DNA of 64,000 nt from CAIRDP01 sp037134895 (GTDB lineage Bacteria; Bacteroidota; Bacteroidia; Bacteroidales; FEN-979), in assembly GCA_037134895.1 (NCBI GenBank), contig JBAXLI010000011.1:18095-82094 (forward strand), written 5' to 3'. The notes beneath the pieces were generated by a model that was not told the origin of the DNA, ran no database searches, and was given only the letters and a program-made list of their open reading frames with translations. Position 1 is the stretch's first letter. Every line of letters starts with the position of its first letter. A program made the position numbers and the translations under genes. This document shows, piece after piece, positions 1 through 9,833 of the stretch.

Positions 1-2
1 CA

Positions 3-1220
3 AGAATTGAAATTGACTTTTGGAAAAATGTATTTGCATTAAAGGGAAAACGCCTGTTTGAACCGGTTGAAAATACAGAAGATTTAAAAAAACAAATCCA
101 GCAGGTTCTGGGTATCATTCTAATCGACGAATACAATAAAGTGGATTTTGAAAACTTTAATAACAAAGATTCATTCGAACTTATCAAGCAATTGTGCGAT
201 AACCTGTCACTCTCGGTTAAACAGATTTTGCCCGGGGGACTTTACATCTGGCACAAATTGCAATTTACCAATACGGTAAAAGATTTTGAGTACAAATTCA
301 AGCAGCTGACCTGGTACAAATTAAATGCTGATCCCCAAGTACAATCTGCTTTTATTTCCTTGCTGAACAAATATAATTTATCGTTTATTAATTCGATTGA
401 GGATGAAATTCAAACAATAAAGTATGATTTGTTTTCAGATTATCTGAATAGATTGAAGAATCTAATTACGTTGCACTTTAAAATAAACCTGGATGATGAG
501 TTTATTCAAAGCATTTCAATAATTAATTTATACGGCAAACTGCTAAATAAATATTCCGTTGAGGAAACCGATATATCAGACGAATCAATGCGCAGTCTTT
601 TATATTTTGAGGACAATGATGAAATTATTGAAACGTACCTTAAGGAACATTTTAATTCCCATGTACAGGGTGATTCCGGAAAAATTGACAATGGACCGAC
701 AATATTAGGGTCGATTGTTGATGCATCATTAATAAAAAACAGCAAATTAATCTCAACCAATGGTCTTGGGAACAAAGGGAGGAGTTGGGTTCATTCTGAA
801 AAAGTCGACAGGAATAATAAGCGTACGGGTAAACTGGCAGAGACATTGGTATATAATACATTAGTAAACAAATACGGAAGTGAAAATGTGAAATGGGTCT
901 CCGGAAATTCAACTACGCCAGACAAAAATGACAAACTGCATTACGACATTGAATATAAAAACATGGATGGTGAGTGGAGATATCTTGAAGTAAAAGCAAT
1001 GTCGGATAATCAATTTATTATTTCCAGTTCTGAAAAAGAAAAAGGCCTGTCTGAACCTGACAAGTATGAGATGGCCCTCGTAAGTGAAAACACGATTTAT
1101 ATGGTAAAGGATATCTTTAAATTTGAAAACGGTGAAACCTTTGAAAACAACCCGAAATTTTTTGCTTATCCCAAGGATTACATTTTCTCGTTCAAAGTAA
1201 GTACGTTAAATATGGATTGA
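3..1220 (+). CDS. DUF3883-domain protein, C-terminal part (gene starts before the window)
   Basis: The frame is open from the first bases, so the gene enters from the left and only about 405 codons are visible. An internal GTG at 141 is probably not the real start. The last third (about 828-1150) matches the DUF3883 pattern: an early Glu in KLAETLVY, an Asp in HYDIEY and an EVKA motif after GEWRYL, giving the D...ExK core of PD-(D/E)XK-like nucleases. DUF3883 domains often end large proteins with an HSP90-like or helicase N-terminus in defence islands; that N-terminus lies outside the window, so the class is open. The upstream part is rich in Asn, Lys and Ile with no motif I recognise. It is AT-rich compared with genes after 7 kb. 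An AlbA_2 gene follows after 41 bp. Confidence 0.75.
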   Translation, partial: RIEIDFWKNVFALKGKRLFEPVENTEDLKKQIQQVLGIILIDEYNKVDFENFNNKDSFELIKQLCDNLSLSVKQILPGGLYIWHKLQFTNTVKDFEYKFKQLTWYKLNADPQVQSAFISLLNKYNLSFINSIEDEIQTIKYDLFSDYLNRLKNLITLHFKINLDDEFIQSISIINLYGKLLNKYSVEETDISDESMRSLLYFEDNDEIIETYLKEHFNSHVQGDSGKIDNGPTILGSIVDASLIKNSKLISTNGLGNKGRSWVHSEKVDRNNKRTGKLAETLVYNTLVNKYGSENVKWVSGNSTTPDKNDKLHYDIEYKNMDGEWRYLEVKAMSDNQFIISSSEKEKGLSEPDKYEMALVSENTIYMVKDIFKFENGETFENNPKFFAYPKDYIFSFKVSTLNMD

Positions 1221-1261
1221 CAACATGGTGGAGCAGATCATCATGTTAAAACGAAAGGATC

Positions 1262-3163
1262 ATGAAATACACCGCCGAAGAACTTTTTGAATTACTCAAC
1301 GATCAGGATGAATGTCCCTGGATAGAGGCCAAGGGAGGAAGTGAAAGCACACATTCTGTTATGGAAACAGTTTGTTCCTTTTCCAACGAACCGGGTTTGG
1401 GAGGAGGATACATTTTAATTGGAGTAGCTGTTGATGTTTCTGCCTTATTTCCTCAATACAAAATTGTTGGCGTGAGTGATCCTGACAAATTGCAGCGGGA
1501 TTTTGCCACTCAGTGTGCCGGAATGTTTAATATTCCTGTTCGCCCTGAATTTGTAGTTGAGAAAATTAATGGAATAACAGTCGTCAAAGTTTGGGTAAAT
1601 GAGCTGCCTGCCCGCATGAAACCTGTATATTTTACAAAAGACGGTCTGCCTGGTGGTGCATTACGACGTATTGGTTCTACCGATCAGCACTGCACCGAAG
1701 ATGACATGCATGTATTTTACCAGGATTCAACCAGTTATGATGAAACCCCTGTGAAGGGAATTACTATTGATTCTGTTGATGAAAGTGCATTGCAACGATA
1801 TCGTTCCCTGCGTGGGAAAGTTAACCCTGCTGCCGAGGAACTCACGTACAACGATGAGGATCTATTGCAATCGCTGGGATGTACCAATCGCGAGAAGCCA
1901 AATGAGTTGAATATTGCCGGTTTATTATTATTCGGAAAAAGCACTGTGCATCGCAGTACTTTCCCCATGTTACGGGTCGACTATATCAGGGTTCCGGGGA
2001 ACCAATGGGTATCTGATCCCGATAACCGTTTCACAACAATTGATATGAGAGGCCCTTTATTGTTGATCCTTTATAGGTTGATCGATGCAATCAATGCCGA
2101 TCTTCCAAAGGGTTTTCTTCTAAATGAGGATGACATACAGGCAACTCCAACAGGTTTACCGCTGAAAGCGCTGCGTGAAGCCCTGGTCAATTCTTTAATG
2201 CATCGTTCCTACAGGGTGCATCGCCCAACACAGGTTATTCGATATGATAACCGGATTGAAATCAGGAATCCCGGGTTCTCTCTCAAATCAGAAGAAAATC
2301 TTGGGCAACCTGGAAGTGAAACACGCAATCCTTTTATTGCTGCTGTCTTTCATGACACCAACCTTGCTGAAACAAAAGGCTCCGGTATCAGGGCCATGCG
2401 CCGATTAATGGAGGCAGCCCATTTGGGCCCTCCTACCTTTGAATCAAGCAGAGAAAATAACGAGTTCGTGGCTCGTCTGCTTTTGCATCATTTTCTGGAT
2501 GAAAAGGACATTGAATGGTTAAAACAATTCGAATTCCTCAATTTGACTGATCCTCAAAAACAGGCATTGATTTTTGTCAGGGAGGTTGGAGCCATCGATA
2601 ATCAAACATACCGGCAAATGGCTGATTGCGATACCTTGAAGGCAAGTAACGACCTTAGAATGCTGAAAATCAACAACTTATTTGCATCAAGAGGCAAAGG
2701 CAAGGCTACATATTATATTGCTGGCGTTGGTCTTAGTACAGAACCTGATATTCTTAATGCAGAACCTGAAACCCTTAGTACAGAACCCATCATAATTAAT
2801 AAGGTCAATAGTGAACATAGTACAGAAGCAGATATGGGTACTACAGAAGCTGGAGATGATCTTAGTACAGAAGCTAATGCCGTTGACAGGATTGCATTGT
2901 TAAAAGAATTACCAGAGGAGCTTGAAAATAGAATTTTGGACCTGAAGGAAAGAGAAAGTAATCCATTAAAAATAAAAGAGTTAATACGAGATATATGTCA
3001 TTTGAAACCACGAAAATTGGTTGAGATCGCTTCCATTCTCCAGAAAGGCGATAATTATATCAGTAGAAAGTATCTTAAACCAATGATTGATTCTGGAGAA
3101 TTGCGATTCCAGTTTCCCGAAATGATCAATCATCCTGAACAGGCTTATCTCACAAATTTATAA
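1262..3163 (+). CDS. AlbA_2 (Schlafen-type) domain / ATP-binding protein
   Basis: A 633-residue protein. Residues about 15-130 fit the AlbA_2 (Schlafen AlbA) fold, with WIEAKGG near the start and GGGYILIGV further on. Residues about 270-375 fit the RecG-C/HATPase_c_4 type domain: LREALVNSLMHRSY, then RIEIRNPG and ETKGSGIRAMRRLM. A winged-helix-like segment follows (about 415-490), then a low-complexity linker with repeated LSTEP/STEA units, then a C-terminal region of about 100 residues. Such proteins are commonly annotated as putative transcriptional regulators or RNA-binding ATPases and often lie beside type I restriction genes, as here (hsdR starts 8 bp after the stop). Its exact role in these loci is not established. 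The ATG start follows a GAAAGGAT-like sequence. Confidence 0.85.
   Translation: MKYTAEELFELLNDQDECPWIEAKGGSESTHSVMETVCSFSNEPGLGGGYILIGVAVDVSALFPQYKIVGVSDPDKLQRDFATQCAGMFNIPVRPEFVVEKINGITVVKVWVNELPARMKPVYFTKDGLPGGALRRIGSTDQHCTEDDMHVFYQDSTSYDETPVKGITIDSVDESALQRYRSLRGKVNPAAEELTYNDEDLLQSLGCTNREKPNELNIAGLLLFGKSTVHRSTFPMLRVDYIRVPGNQWVSDPDNRFTTIDMRGPLLLILYRLIDAINADLPKGFLLNEDDIQATPTGLPLKALREALVNSLMHRSYRVHRPTQVIRYDNRIEIRNPGFSLKSEENLGQPGSETRNPFIAAVFHDTNLAETKGSGIRAMRRLMEAAHLGPPTFESSRENNEFVARLLLHHFLDEKDIEWLKQFEFLNLTDPQKQALIFVREVGAIDNQTYRQMADCDTLKASNDLRMLKINNLFASRGKGKATYYIAGVGLSTEPDILNAEPETLSTEPIIINKVNSEHSTEADMGTTEAGDDLSTEANAVDRIALLKELPEELENRILDLKERESNPLKIKELIRDICHLKPRKLVEIASILQKGDNYISRKYLKPMIDSGELRFQFPEMINHPEQAYLTNL
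2731..2877 (+). repeat. Degenerate in-gene minisatellite (CTTAGTACAGAA units)
   Basis: Five to six spaced copies or partial copies of a 12-base unit lie in the AlbA_2 protein's linker. Three exact copies of CTTAGTACAGAA are seen near 2732, 2774 and 2861. Diverged ones read CTTAATGCAGAA, CATAGTACAGAA and GGTACTACAGAA. They encode LSTEP, LNAEP, HSTEA and TTEA blocks. Spacing is a multiple of three, so the frame is kept. Confidence 0.7.
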
Positions 3164-3171
3164 AACATACC

Positions 3172-6100
3172 ATGGCTGAATATATCAATGTTGAAAAGCC
3201 CTTTTTAGATAAACTCCGTCATTTGGGTTGGCAAGTTATTGATCAGGGGCTTGGAGTTCCACAAGAACCGCAAAAAAGTCTGCGAAACAATTTTAAAGAA
3301 GTTATCCTGTCCGGTGTTTTTAAAAATAGTATAAAGGCCATTAATAAAACGGATAATGGAACCGAATGGCTCACCGACAAGCAACTGGATCAAATATTAT
3401 TAGAGGTCCAAAACTTTCCAGGGAAGAGTTTGCATGAAGCCAACAAGGAAATTCATCGTTTACTATTAAAAGGAACCAGTGTTTCAAAAAATGAACTCAC
3501 AGGCGAACTTGACCCAACAGTGCGATTGGTTGATTATAAAAATTACGATAACAATTCTTTCATTGCTATCAATCAGTTTCGTTTGCTTACTCCGGGCGCA
3601 AGCCGCGAGGGCATCATTCCCGATATTGTCTTATTCCTGAACGGAATGCCTTTGGTGGTAATTGAGGCAAAAGATTTTGATGTAGCTGAACCATTAAGTG
3701 AAGCGTATTTGCAAGTTACCCGCTATGCCAACACCCGCGATGACGATTACGGCTTTAAAGAAGGAGAAGAACGATTATTTCACTACAATATCTTTAGTAT
3801 CATCACCCATGGCAGGGAGGCAAGGGTAGGAACTATCAGCGCCGATTTTGATTTCTACAATAATTGGGTTGATATTTTCCCCGAAGAATACAAAACTGTA
3901 GAATTTCCGCCCAATGAAGAACGCCAGGAGGTGTTGATTCATGGTATGTTGAACAAGGAAATCCTGCTTGACATTCTGAAGCACTTCACCTTGTTTATGG
4001 AAATCAATAAAGGGGTCGAGGTGAAAATCGTTGCCCGTTATAATCAGTACCGGGCTGTGGGTAAAATAATAAAGAATTACAGGGCAGGTCATATTCCTAT
4101 CGAAAAAGGAGGTGTGGTGTGGCATACTCAGGGAAGCGGAAAAAGTTTGACAATGGTTTTTCTTATCCGCAAACTCCGAAGTTGTGATGATTTAAAGGAT
4201 CTGAAGATCATCTTCATCATAGACAGAACTGATCTTGAGGAGCAGCTTTCAGAAACCGCGGCTCTAACGGGTGAACCCGTAAATATTATTGACAGACGAA
4301 ACAGGCTAAACCGCCTGAGTGATGATACCGGTGATGTTAACATGGTAATGATTCACAAGTTCTTAGACGAGAAGAATGTCTCAGCTCAATCTCTGATCGA
4401 TGCCGGACTGGTGCCTGTATTCGAAAAGTTTGATACCATAAACAACAGCGATAGAATTATATTGCTGATTGACGAGGCCCACCGTACACAAGGCGGCGAC
4501 ATGGGTGATAATTTGTTTTCAGCATTTCCCAATGCTACTCGCATTGGTTTTACAGGAACGCCCTTGTTGACCGAACGCCACGAAATAAAAACCCACGAAC
4601 GCTTTGGTGGTTTTATTGATTTTTACAAGTTTGATAAAGCGGTTGCTGATCGCGCAACCGTTGAAATCAAATATATCGGCAAGGTATCCAAAGATAAATT
4701 GAAAGATAAAGAGGTTTTTGATGCTGAGTTTGAAGACATGTTTCAGCAACGCAGCCAGGCAGAGCGGGAAGAGATCCAGCGGCGGTATGGTTCTTTCATT
4801 GCCTACCTTGAATCAAAAGACCGTATTGCCACAATTGCTAAAGATATTGTTGACCATTATTACAATGATATTCTGGTAAATGGGTTCAAGGCTCAGGTTG
4901 TTGCTTCCAGCATTGTTGCCGCTGTCCGTTATAAGTACGAACTTGAAATTGCCATAAAAAACAAGATAGAGCAGCTCAAAGCCTTGCCTGAAGGTGAAAC
5001 AGATGAAGAACAGTTGAAGCAGTTGGAATTTTTAAAAGTTGCAGCTATTGTTTCAAGTATAGGAAACAACGAACCGGGTTACATCAGCAAGGCGCGGAAA
5101 GATGCCTATGATACCGATGCAATAAATAATTTCAAAAAGGATTTCGATTACTCAAATGAAAAAGGGGCATTCAATAAACCCGAAACGGGCATCGGAATTA
5201 TTTGTGTCTGCGATCGCTTACTTACTGGATTTGATGCACCCATTGAACAGGTGATGTATCTGGATAAAAGTTTACGGGAACATGATTTATTTCAGGCAAT
5301 TACAAGGGTGAATAGAACCAAGAGAGGCAAATCGTTTGGATTGATTGTTGATTACTTTGGGGTAACGAAACATCTTAGTGACGCTCTTGCCATTTATACC
5401 GATAAAGATAAAAAGAATCTCAATAGTTTTCTTGAGGTATTCCGTGATATTAATAAGGAAATACCCATACTTGAAGCCCGCTATAAACGACTGATTGATC
5501 TGTTTGCGAATAACAGCCTGAAAGAGATTGACGATTTTCTGCAACAGAAATTTACAGATACTTCAAAAGAATTTGAATTTGCAGAAGAGTGCATTGCAAA
5601 AGCTACAAATATAAAATTCAGGGCCGAGTTGCTTACGTATGCTAAAAGTTTTTTTGACAGTCTTGATTTGCTTTTTAACGTTCATGCGGGGATTGATTTT
5701 TGGATTCCGGCAAAAAGGCTGGGATATCTTTTGTGGCGTATCAAAGACCGCTACAAGGATGAAACAATGGATTTAAAATGGGCCTCCGAAAAAGTACGTA
5801 AACTAATTGATAAACATCTTCTGTCGATGGGTATCGATACCAAAGTTCAACAGGTTTCTATTCTTTCAGATGAATTCAAAAGCAAAGTTGACTACCTGAA
5901 TAAAACTCCAAAATCAAAAGCATCGGAGATGGAGCATGCCATTCGTTGGCATATCAAGGTAAATCTTGACAAAGATCCTGGCCTTTATAACCGATTCAAG
6001 GACCGCCTGGAAATGATTTTAAATGCCTATAAGGAAAACTGGGAAACCATCGTTTCTGAATTAGGCAAGTTACGCGATGATATGTCAGAAGGTAGAAAAC

Positions 6101-6408
6101 CGGAAACTGATGGAATTTCGATCGTGGAAGCGCCTTTTTTCGATTTATTGAAAAATGTCCTGACTTCTGGGAACCAGGAAGACATAAACAAAACTAAAGA
6201 ACTGACACATACCTTAATGGTACTTTTAAAAGAAACAGCGCAAATTAGAAACTTTTGGACAGACAAAGCATCGGAAAGAAAAAGGATAGAAGGGTTAATT
6301 GAAGACGAAATTCATTATTCAGGAGTTGGATTGCTTGCAGTAAAGGCAGCGGAGCTGACGGCCGAATTGATGAAACTGGCAAAAAACAGGGAAGCTGATT
6401 TAAGGTGA
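3172..6408 (+). CDS. hsdR: Type I restriction enzyme, R (motor/nuclease) subunit
   Basis: A 1078-residue HsdR, the ATP-dependent DNA-translocating endonuclease subunit of a type I R-M complex. The N-terminal nuclease has the PD-(D/E)XK signature: D151 in GIIPDIVLF and E165/K167 in VVIEAKDF. The SF2 motor follows, with Walker A TQGSGKS near residues 319-325, DEAH at 434-437 (LLIDEAHRTQGGD), FTGTPL about 25 residues on, and later LLTGFDAP and QAITRVNRT, which fit motifs V and VI. Length is normal and the C-terminus appears complete. Neither hsdM nor hsdS is in the window; they may lie to the left. The stop overlaps the next gene by 4 bp (GTGA), so the two are probably co-translated. Confidence 0.95.
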   Translation: MAEYINVEKPFLDKLRHLGWQVIDQGLGVPQEPQKSLRNNFKEVILSGVFKNSIKAINKTDNGTEWLTDKQLDQILLEVQNFPGKSLHEANKEIHRLLLKGTSVSKNELTGELDPTVRLVDYKNYDNNSFIAINQFRLLTPGASREGIIPDIVLFLNGMPLVVIEAKDFDVAEPLSEAYLQVTRYANTRDDDYGFKEGEERLFHYNIFSIITHGREARVGTISADFDFYNNWVDIFPEEYKTVEFPPNEERQEVLIHGMLNKEILLDILKHFTLFMEINKGVEVKIVARYNQYRAVGKIIKNYRAGHIPIEKGGVVWHTQGSGKSLTMVFLIRKLRSCDDLKDLKIIFIIDRTDLEEQLSETAALTGEPVNIIDRRNRLNRLSDDTGDVNMVMIHKFLDEKNVSAQSLIDAGLVPVFEKFDTINNSDRIILLIDEAHRTQGGDMGDNLFSAFPNATRIGFTGTPLLTERHEIKTHERFGGFIDFYKFDKAVADRATVEIKYIGKVSKDKLKDKEVFDAEFEDMFQQRSQAEREEIQRRYGSFIAYLESKDRIATIAKDIVDHYYNDILVNGFKAQVVASSIVAAVRYKYELEIAIKNKIEQLKALPEGETDEEQLKQLEFLKVAAIVSSIGNNEPGYISKARKDAYDTDAINNFKKDFDYSNEKGAFNKPETGIGIICVCDRLLTGFDAPIEQVMYLDKSLREHDLFQAITRVNRTKRGKSFGLIVDYFGVTKHLSDALAIYTDKDKKNLNSFLEVFRDINKEIPILEARYKRLIDLFANNSLKEIDDFLQQKFTDTSKEFEFAEECIAKATNIKFRAELLTYAKSFFDSLDLLFNVHAGIDFWIPAKRLGYLLWRIKDRYKDETMDLKWASEKVRKLIDKHLLSMGIDTKVQQVSILSDEFKSKVDYLNKTPKSKASEMEHAIRWHIKVNLDKDPGLYNRFKDRLEMILNAYKENWETIVSELGKLRDDMSEGRKPETDGISIVEAPFFDLLKNVLTSGNQEDINKTKELTHTLMVLLKETAQIRNFWTDKASERKRIEGLIEDEIHYSGVGLLAVKAAELTAELMKLAKNREADLR

Positions 6409-7088
6409 TTTTGGAAGGGATAAATATTGCCATTGAAAAAACCGGGAGAAGAAAAACGGTGAGTGTCTTTATTGAACGTGATGGTTCGGTAAGGGTGCTG
6501 GCTCCTTTAACCAGTAGTGATGAACAAATAGAATCCGCCATTAGATCCAGGGAATATCAGATTTTCACAAAGCTCGCTAAGTGGAAGGAGCTCAACCAGG
6601 GAAAAATTATAAGAACTTTTGTAAATGGCCAATCCTTTTTATACCTGGGCAGAAATTATCGTTTGTCTATTGTTGAGGATCCACCGTTACCATTGAGGAT
6701 AACCGGAGGTCATTTTCTTCTTGACAAAAAACTTCTTGGCAACGCAGATAAGGTTTTCCAACACTTTTACAAAGAGAAAGCAAAAGCAAAAATCAAAGAA
6801 CGGCTTAAGCTGATCAGCGAAAAATTTCAAACTACTCCCACCAGCATCAAAGTGATAGAACTGCAAAACCGATGGGCATCCTGGACACCGAAGAATGGGT
6901 TGAACTTTCACTGGAAATGCGCCATGGCCCCGGTTCCTGTCATTGATTATATAATTGTCCATGAAATGATCCATTTGAAATACCCGAATCATTCACCAGA
7001 TTTTTGGAATGAGTTGGATAAAAAAATGCCGAATTACCGGGAATATGAGAATTGGTTAAAGGTAAATGGGGTTAAAATGGCACTATAA
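6405..7088 (+). CDS. YgjP/DUF45-family M48-like metallopeptidase
   Basis: A 227-residue zinc metallopeptidase of the YgjP/DUF45 (WLM-related) family. HEMIH at residues 186-190 is the HExxH zinc site. It is preceded by NRWASWTPKNGLNFHW, a variant of the family's RWGSCS...LNWRL block, and followed by HSPDFW, whose His is the likely third ligand. The GTG start overlaps the hsdR stop by 4 bp. DUF45 proteases are frequent passengers of type I R-M operons; their target there is unknown. A role in controlling HsdR levels is only an analogy with proteolytic control of other type I enzymes. Confidence 0.9.
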   Translation: MILEGINIAIEKTGRRKTVSVFIERDGSVRVLAPLTSSDEQIESAIRSREYQIFTKLAKWKELNQGKIIRTFVNGQSFLYLGRNYRLSIVEDPPLPLRITGGHFLLDKKLLGNADKVFQHFYKEKAKAKIKERLKLISEKFQTTPTSIKVIELQNRWASWTPKNGLNFHWKCAMAPVPVIDYIIVHEMIHLKYPNHSPDFWNELDKKMPNYREYENWLKVNGVKMAL

Positions 7089-7114
7089 AAGCAACACAAA
7101 GGAGTATTCAAACT

Positions 7115-9832
7115 ATGAAAATCCTCTTCTCTACCCTCTTCGATGAACCTACCTACCCGGTAAACATCTTCATGAAATATGGGATTGCTGCTGGTTGCCG
7201 GCATATGGGGCCAGCCGGGCTGCTTTCGATTCTTGAATTGCATCTGGGGGTGTCCAAACCATCAGAAACTAATGTGCTTCGGGTTTTCAAATACCGGAAA
7301 GCGTTGAAGCAAATTGTGCGGGGAGCATTTTTTGAAAAATCCTTTTCTGCTAATGAGCTCGATGTCGCTGAAGAGTTGCTCTCATGGCGCGATAAGTTAA
7401 TACTTGCCGGTTGGGATTTCAACCGGGAGAAGAAGATGCCGGCACGGTTGGAAACGCTGGCCAAGGCAGAAGTGTTGGCCGGGATTGCCGATTCGTTTGC
7501 TGATCGTTTCAGGATAGTGCTTTCTGCTTTAAAATCGGGTGCAAAAATTCCGTTGAAAGCTTTTACCTATTTTGAACCATTGGAATTGCTGCCACCGCAT
7601 ATTTTCGAACTGATCAGTCTCCTTGAGATGAATGGGATTGGTTGCACCCATTTCCTTCCTCCCTCAATACCTCCGGATGAGTCGGATCTCTCTTCGCTGC
7701 GATCGTTTATCTTCTCATTAAATAAGGTTGGAGTTAACAGATCCGAGGCAAAAGGAGATGGTTCCTTGCATTTGATCTTGCTTCCCGACCGTTTACAGGC
7801 TGGAGACTTCCTCGCTGGCTTAATCCGCAACCATGATTGCTGCGATACGGTTGTGATCAGTGAGAACAATGAAATCCAGCCTTTCCTCATGCTTCGGAAA
7901 GATGACTTTGCAACACCCGCCATCAATATGTCCGATCCGGTTCCTACAGGCGTGAGTCTTTTACAATTGCTGACGGTCTTTCTCTGGAAGCCTTGGCAGC
8001 CCCGGCAGCTTTTCGAGTTTCTTCAATGCCCGGTCACCCTCCTACCCCCTCACCTTTCGAGGCTCCTGGCTAAAGCTATGTCTGATAAACCCGGCATTGG
8101 TTCCGAAGCATGGGTAAAGGCGCTGGCAACATACCGGGAATCAATCGCAGAGGAAGAACGGTTTAACAGAACCATGGAACGGCTGAATTATCTTTTGGAG
8201 CATGAGAAATTCGACACCAACAAAGGCGCCCCGTCTTCTACCATCATTAAACTGTTTGAATTTGCCACCGGTATCTTGCGGGGGAGGTATGCCAAGATGA
8301 CTGATGGAGTGGACAAGAGCATGCTTTTACCTGTCCTGAATTCATGTGCCAATCTGCTTGATATTCTTTCACTATTTGAAGAGAAAGATGTTATTAGTGA
8401 ATTGGAATTACAGCGTATCATCGAAAAGTCCATTTCAAGTGAACAATGTTGCATTGCTCCCAGGGCAGCCGGTAGTCTGCCCGTTATCAGTTCCCCGGGC
8501 AATCTTGCCGGCTTTGCCGACACACTGATCTGGTACGATTTTGCATCAGGGGGAACCATGGGTGCCTCATTCGAAACGCTTTTTCCGGAGGAGCGTGCAT
8601 GGCTTGAGGCACTTGGTGTGATTTTAGAACCGGCAAACCTGAAATCCCAGCGAAATAGCTGGCTCAGGAAACAATTCATACGCTTTGTGAGGAAGCAACT
8701 GATCTGCATTGTCCCCGAAAACTTCGGCGGGGAGTCTTCTCAACCGCATCCTTTCCGTTCATTCATCGACGCTCATTTTAAGTCGGTGTATAAACTGACA
8801 ACCCGGATTTCCGGGCCGGAAACCATCAAACTCTCCGAAAACCTTGCTGCTTCAACAACCTTCCTTACCTTTTCCGGGCTTCCTGCCCCGGCTGCCTATT
8901 GGCATGTGACCCGTGCAGAAAAACTTATCCTTGATGATTATCCCCTTTCATATTCGGGGATGAACTCCCTGGTTGAATCGCCGTTCATATGGGTCCTCAA
9001 ATACCGGGCAAGAATCAAAGACGAGGCCATACTGCAATTGGCCGATGATTCACGCTTCATGGGTAATGTTTCACACCGTGTTTTTCAGTATGCACTCACC
9101 CGGCCTGGTGTGGATGTCACCCTCTTGGATCAACCTTCCCTTGAAAAGCTCTATTCAAAAGCCGTTGAACATATTCTTCAAACAGAAGGTATGTTGCTTC
9201 TTGAAAAGGGGAAGGAGGACCGCGTACAATCATTACATCATGCCATAAAGGAGAAATTTATGGCATTGGTAAAACATATCTCTGATAATAATTGGGTTGT
9301 TGAAGGCTGTGAAGCACAAAAAGAGGCGGTACGATCGGGTCTGAAACTGCAAGGGTATGCCGACATTCTCCTCTCCCGCAAGAAAAAAGGACCGAAGCAA
9401 TATGCCATCATCGATCTTAAGTGGCAAAGTGGAAAATACTATTCCAGGCTGATGAATGAAGACCGGGACCTCCAGCTTGCTCTCTATTCGTCACTATTCA
9501 ACGATGTAGGCGGTTTTTCGCCAACTGCGTATTTTATCATCAGCACGGGCAGGCTTTATACCCGCGACCAAAAAGCTTTTAAACATGGCATTCATGCAGG
9601 CCCGGATGATTGGGCTGCAGCATACCAACAGCAGCTTGCAAAACTATTCCGAACGGTGGAATACCGCATGGGCGAACTAAAGGAGGGTAAGATCGAAATG
9701 GGAGAAGGGATCTCAATTGAGGAACTGGAAATTTTCTCCCTGGATCCTGAACAATATCTACTTCCCTCGGGGGATGAAGTAAAGGAACCAGCCCGTTTTA
9801 ATGATTATTCCACGTTTACAAATATCGAATAG
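7115..9832 (+). CDS. AddB-like PD-(D/E)XK nuclease protein
   Basis: A 905-residue protein of the AddB-like family that pairs with a UvrD/AddA-type helicase. The N-terminus has the GPAGLLSILELHLGV block typical of this family in place of an intact Walker A, so a helicase-dead scaffold is likely. The C-terminus (about residues 700-820) has a RecB-type nuclease: GYADILL (Asp), AIIDLKW (D-x-K) and the downstream DLQLALYS (Gln/Tyr motif). I did not see the four-cysteine Fe-S pattern of Bacillus AddB. It starts 26 bp after the YgjP gene, with a plausible AAAGGAG ribosome site, and ends 1 bp before the AddA-like start. Inferred role: processing of double-strand DNA ends. Confidence 0.85.
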   Translation: MKILFSTLFDEPTYPVNIFMKYGIAAGCRHMGPAGLLSILELHLGVSKPSETNVLRVFKYRKALKQIVRGAFFEKSFSANELDVAEELLSWRDKLILAGWDFNREKKMPARLETLAKAEVLAGIADSFADRFRIVLSALKSGAKIPLKAFTYFEPLELLPPHIFELISLLEMNGIGCTHFLPPSIPPDESDLSSLRSFIFSLNKVGVNRSEAKGDGSLHLILLPDRLQAGDFLAGLIRNHDCCDTVVISENNEIQPFLMLRKDDFATPAINMSDPVPTGVSLLQLLTVFLWKPWQPRQLFEFLQCPVTLLPPHLSRLLAKAMSDKPGIGSEAWVKALATYRESIAEEERFNRTMERLNYLLEHEKFDTNKGAPSSTIIKLFEFATGILRGRYAKMTDGVDKSMLLPVLNSCANLLDILSLFEEKDVISELELQRIIEKSISSEQCCIAPRAAGSLPVISSPGNLAGFADTLIWYDFASGGTMGASFETLFPEERAWLEALGVILEPANLKSQRNSWLRKQFIRFVRKQLICIVPENFGGESSQPHPFRSFIDAHFKSVYKLTTRISGPETIKLSENLAASTTFLTFSGLPAPAAYWHVTRAEKLILDDYPLSYSGMNSLVESPFIWVLKYRARIKDEAILQLADDSRFMGNVSHRVFQYALTRPGVDVTLLDQPSLEKLYSKAVEHILQTEGMLLLEKGKEDRVQSLHHAIKEKFMALVKHISDNNWVVEGCEAQKEAVRSGLKLQGYADILLSRKKKGPKQYAIIDLKWQSGKYYSRLMNEDRDLQLALYSSLFNDVGGFSPTAYFIISTGRLYTRDQKAFKHGIHAGPDDWAAAYQQQLAKLFRTVEYRMGELKEGKIEMGEGISIEELEIFSLDPEQYLLPSGDEVKEPARFNDYSTFTNIE

Positions 9833-9833
9833 T

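Noticed and set aside
9801..9833. Upstream ATG for the AddA-like helicase
   Set aside because: It lies inside the preceding gene and adds eleven residues before the usual N-terminal Walker A; ATG at 9834 fits better.
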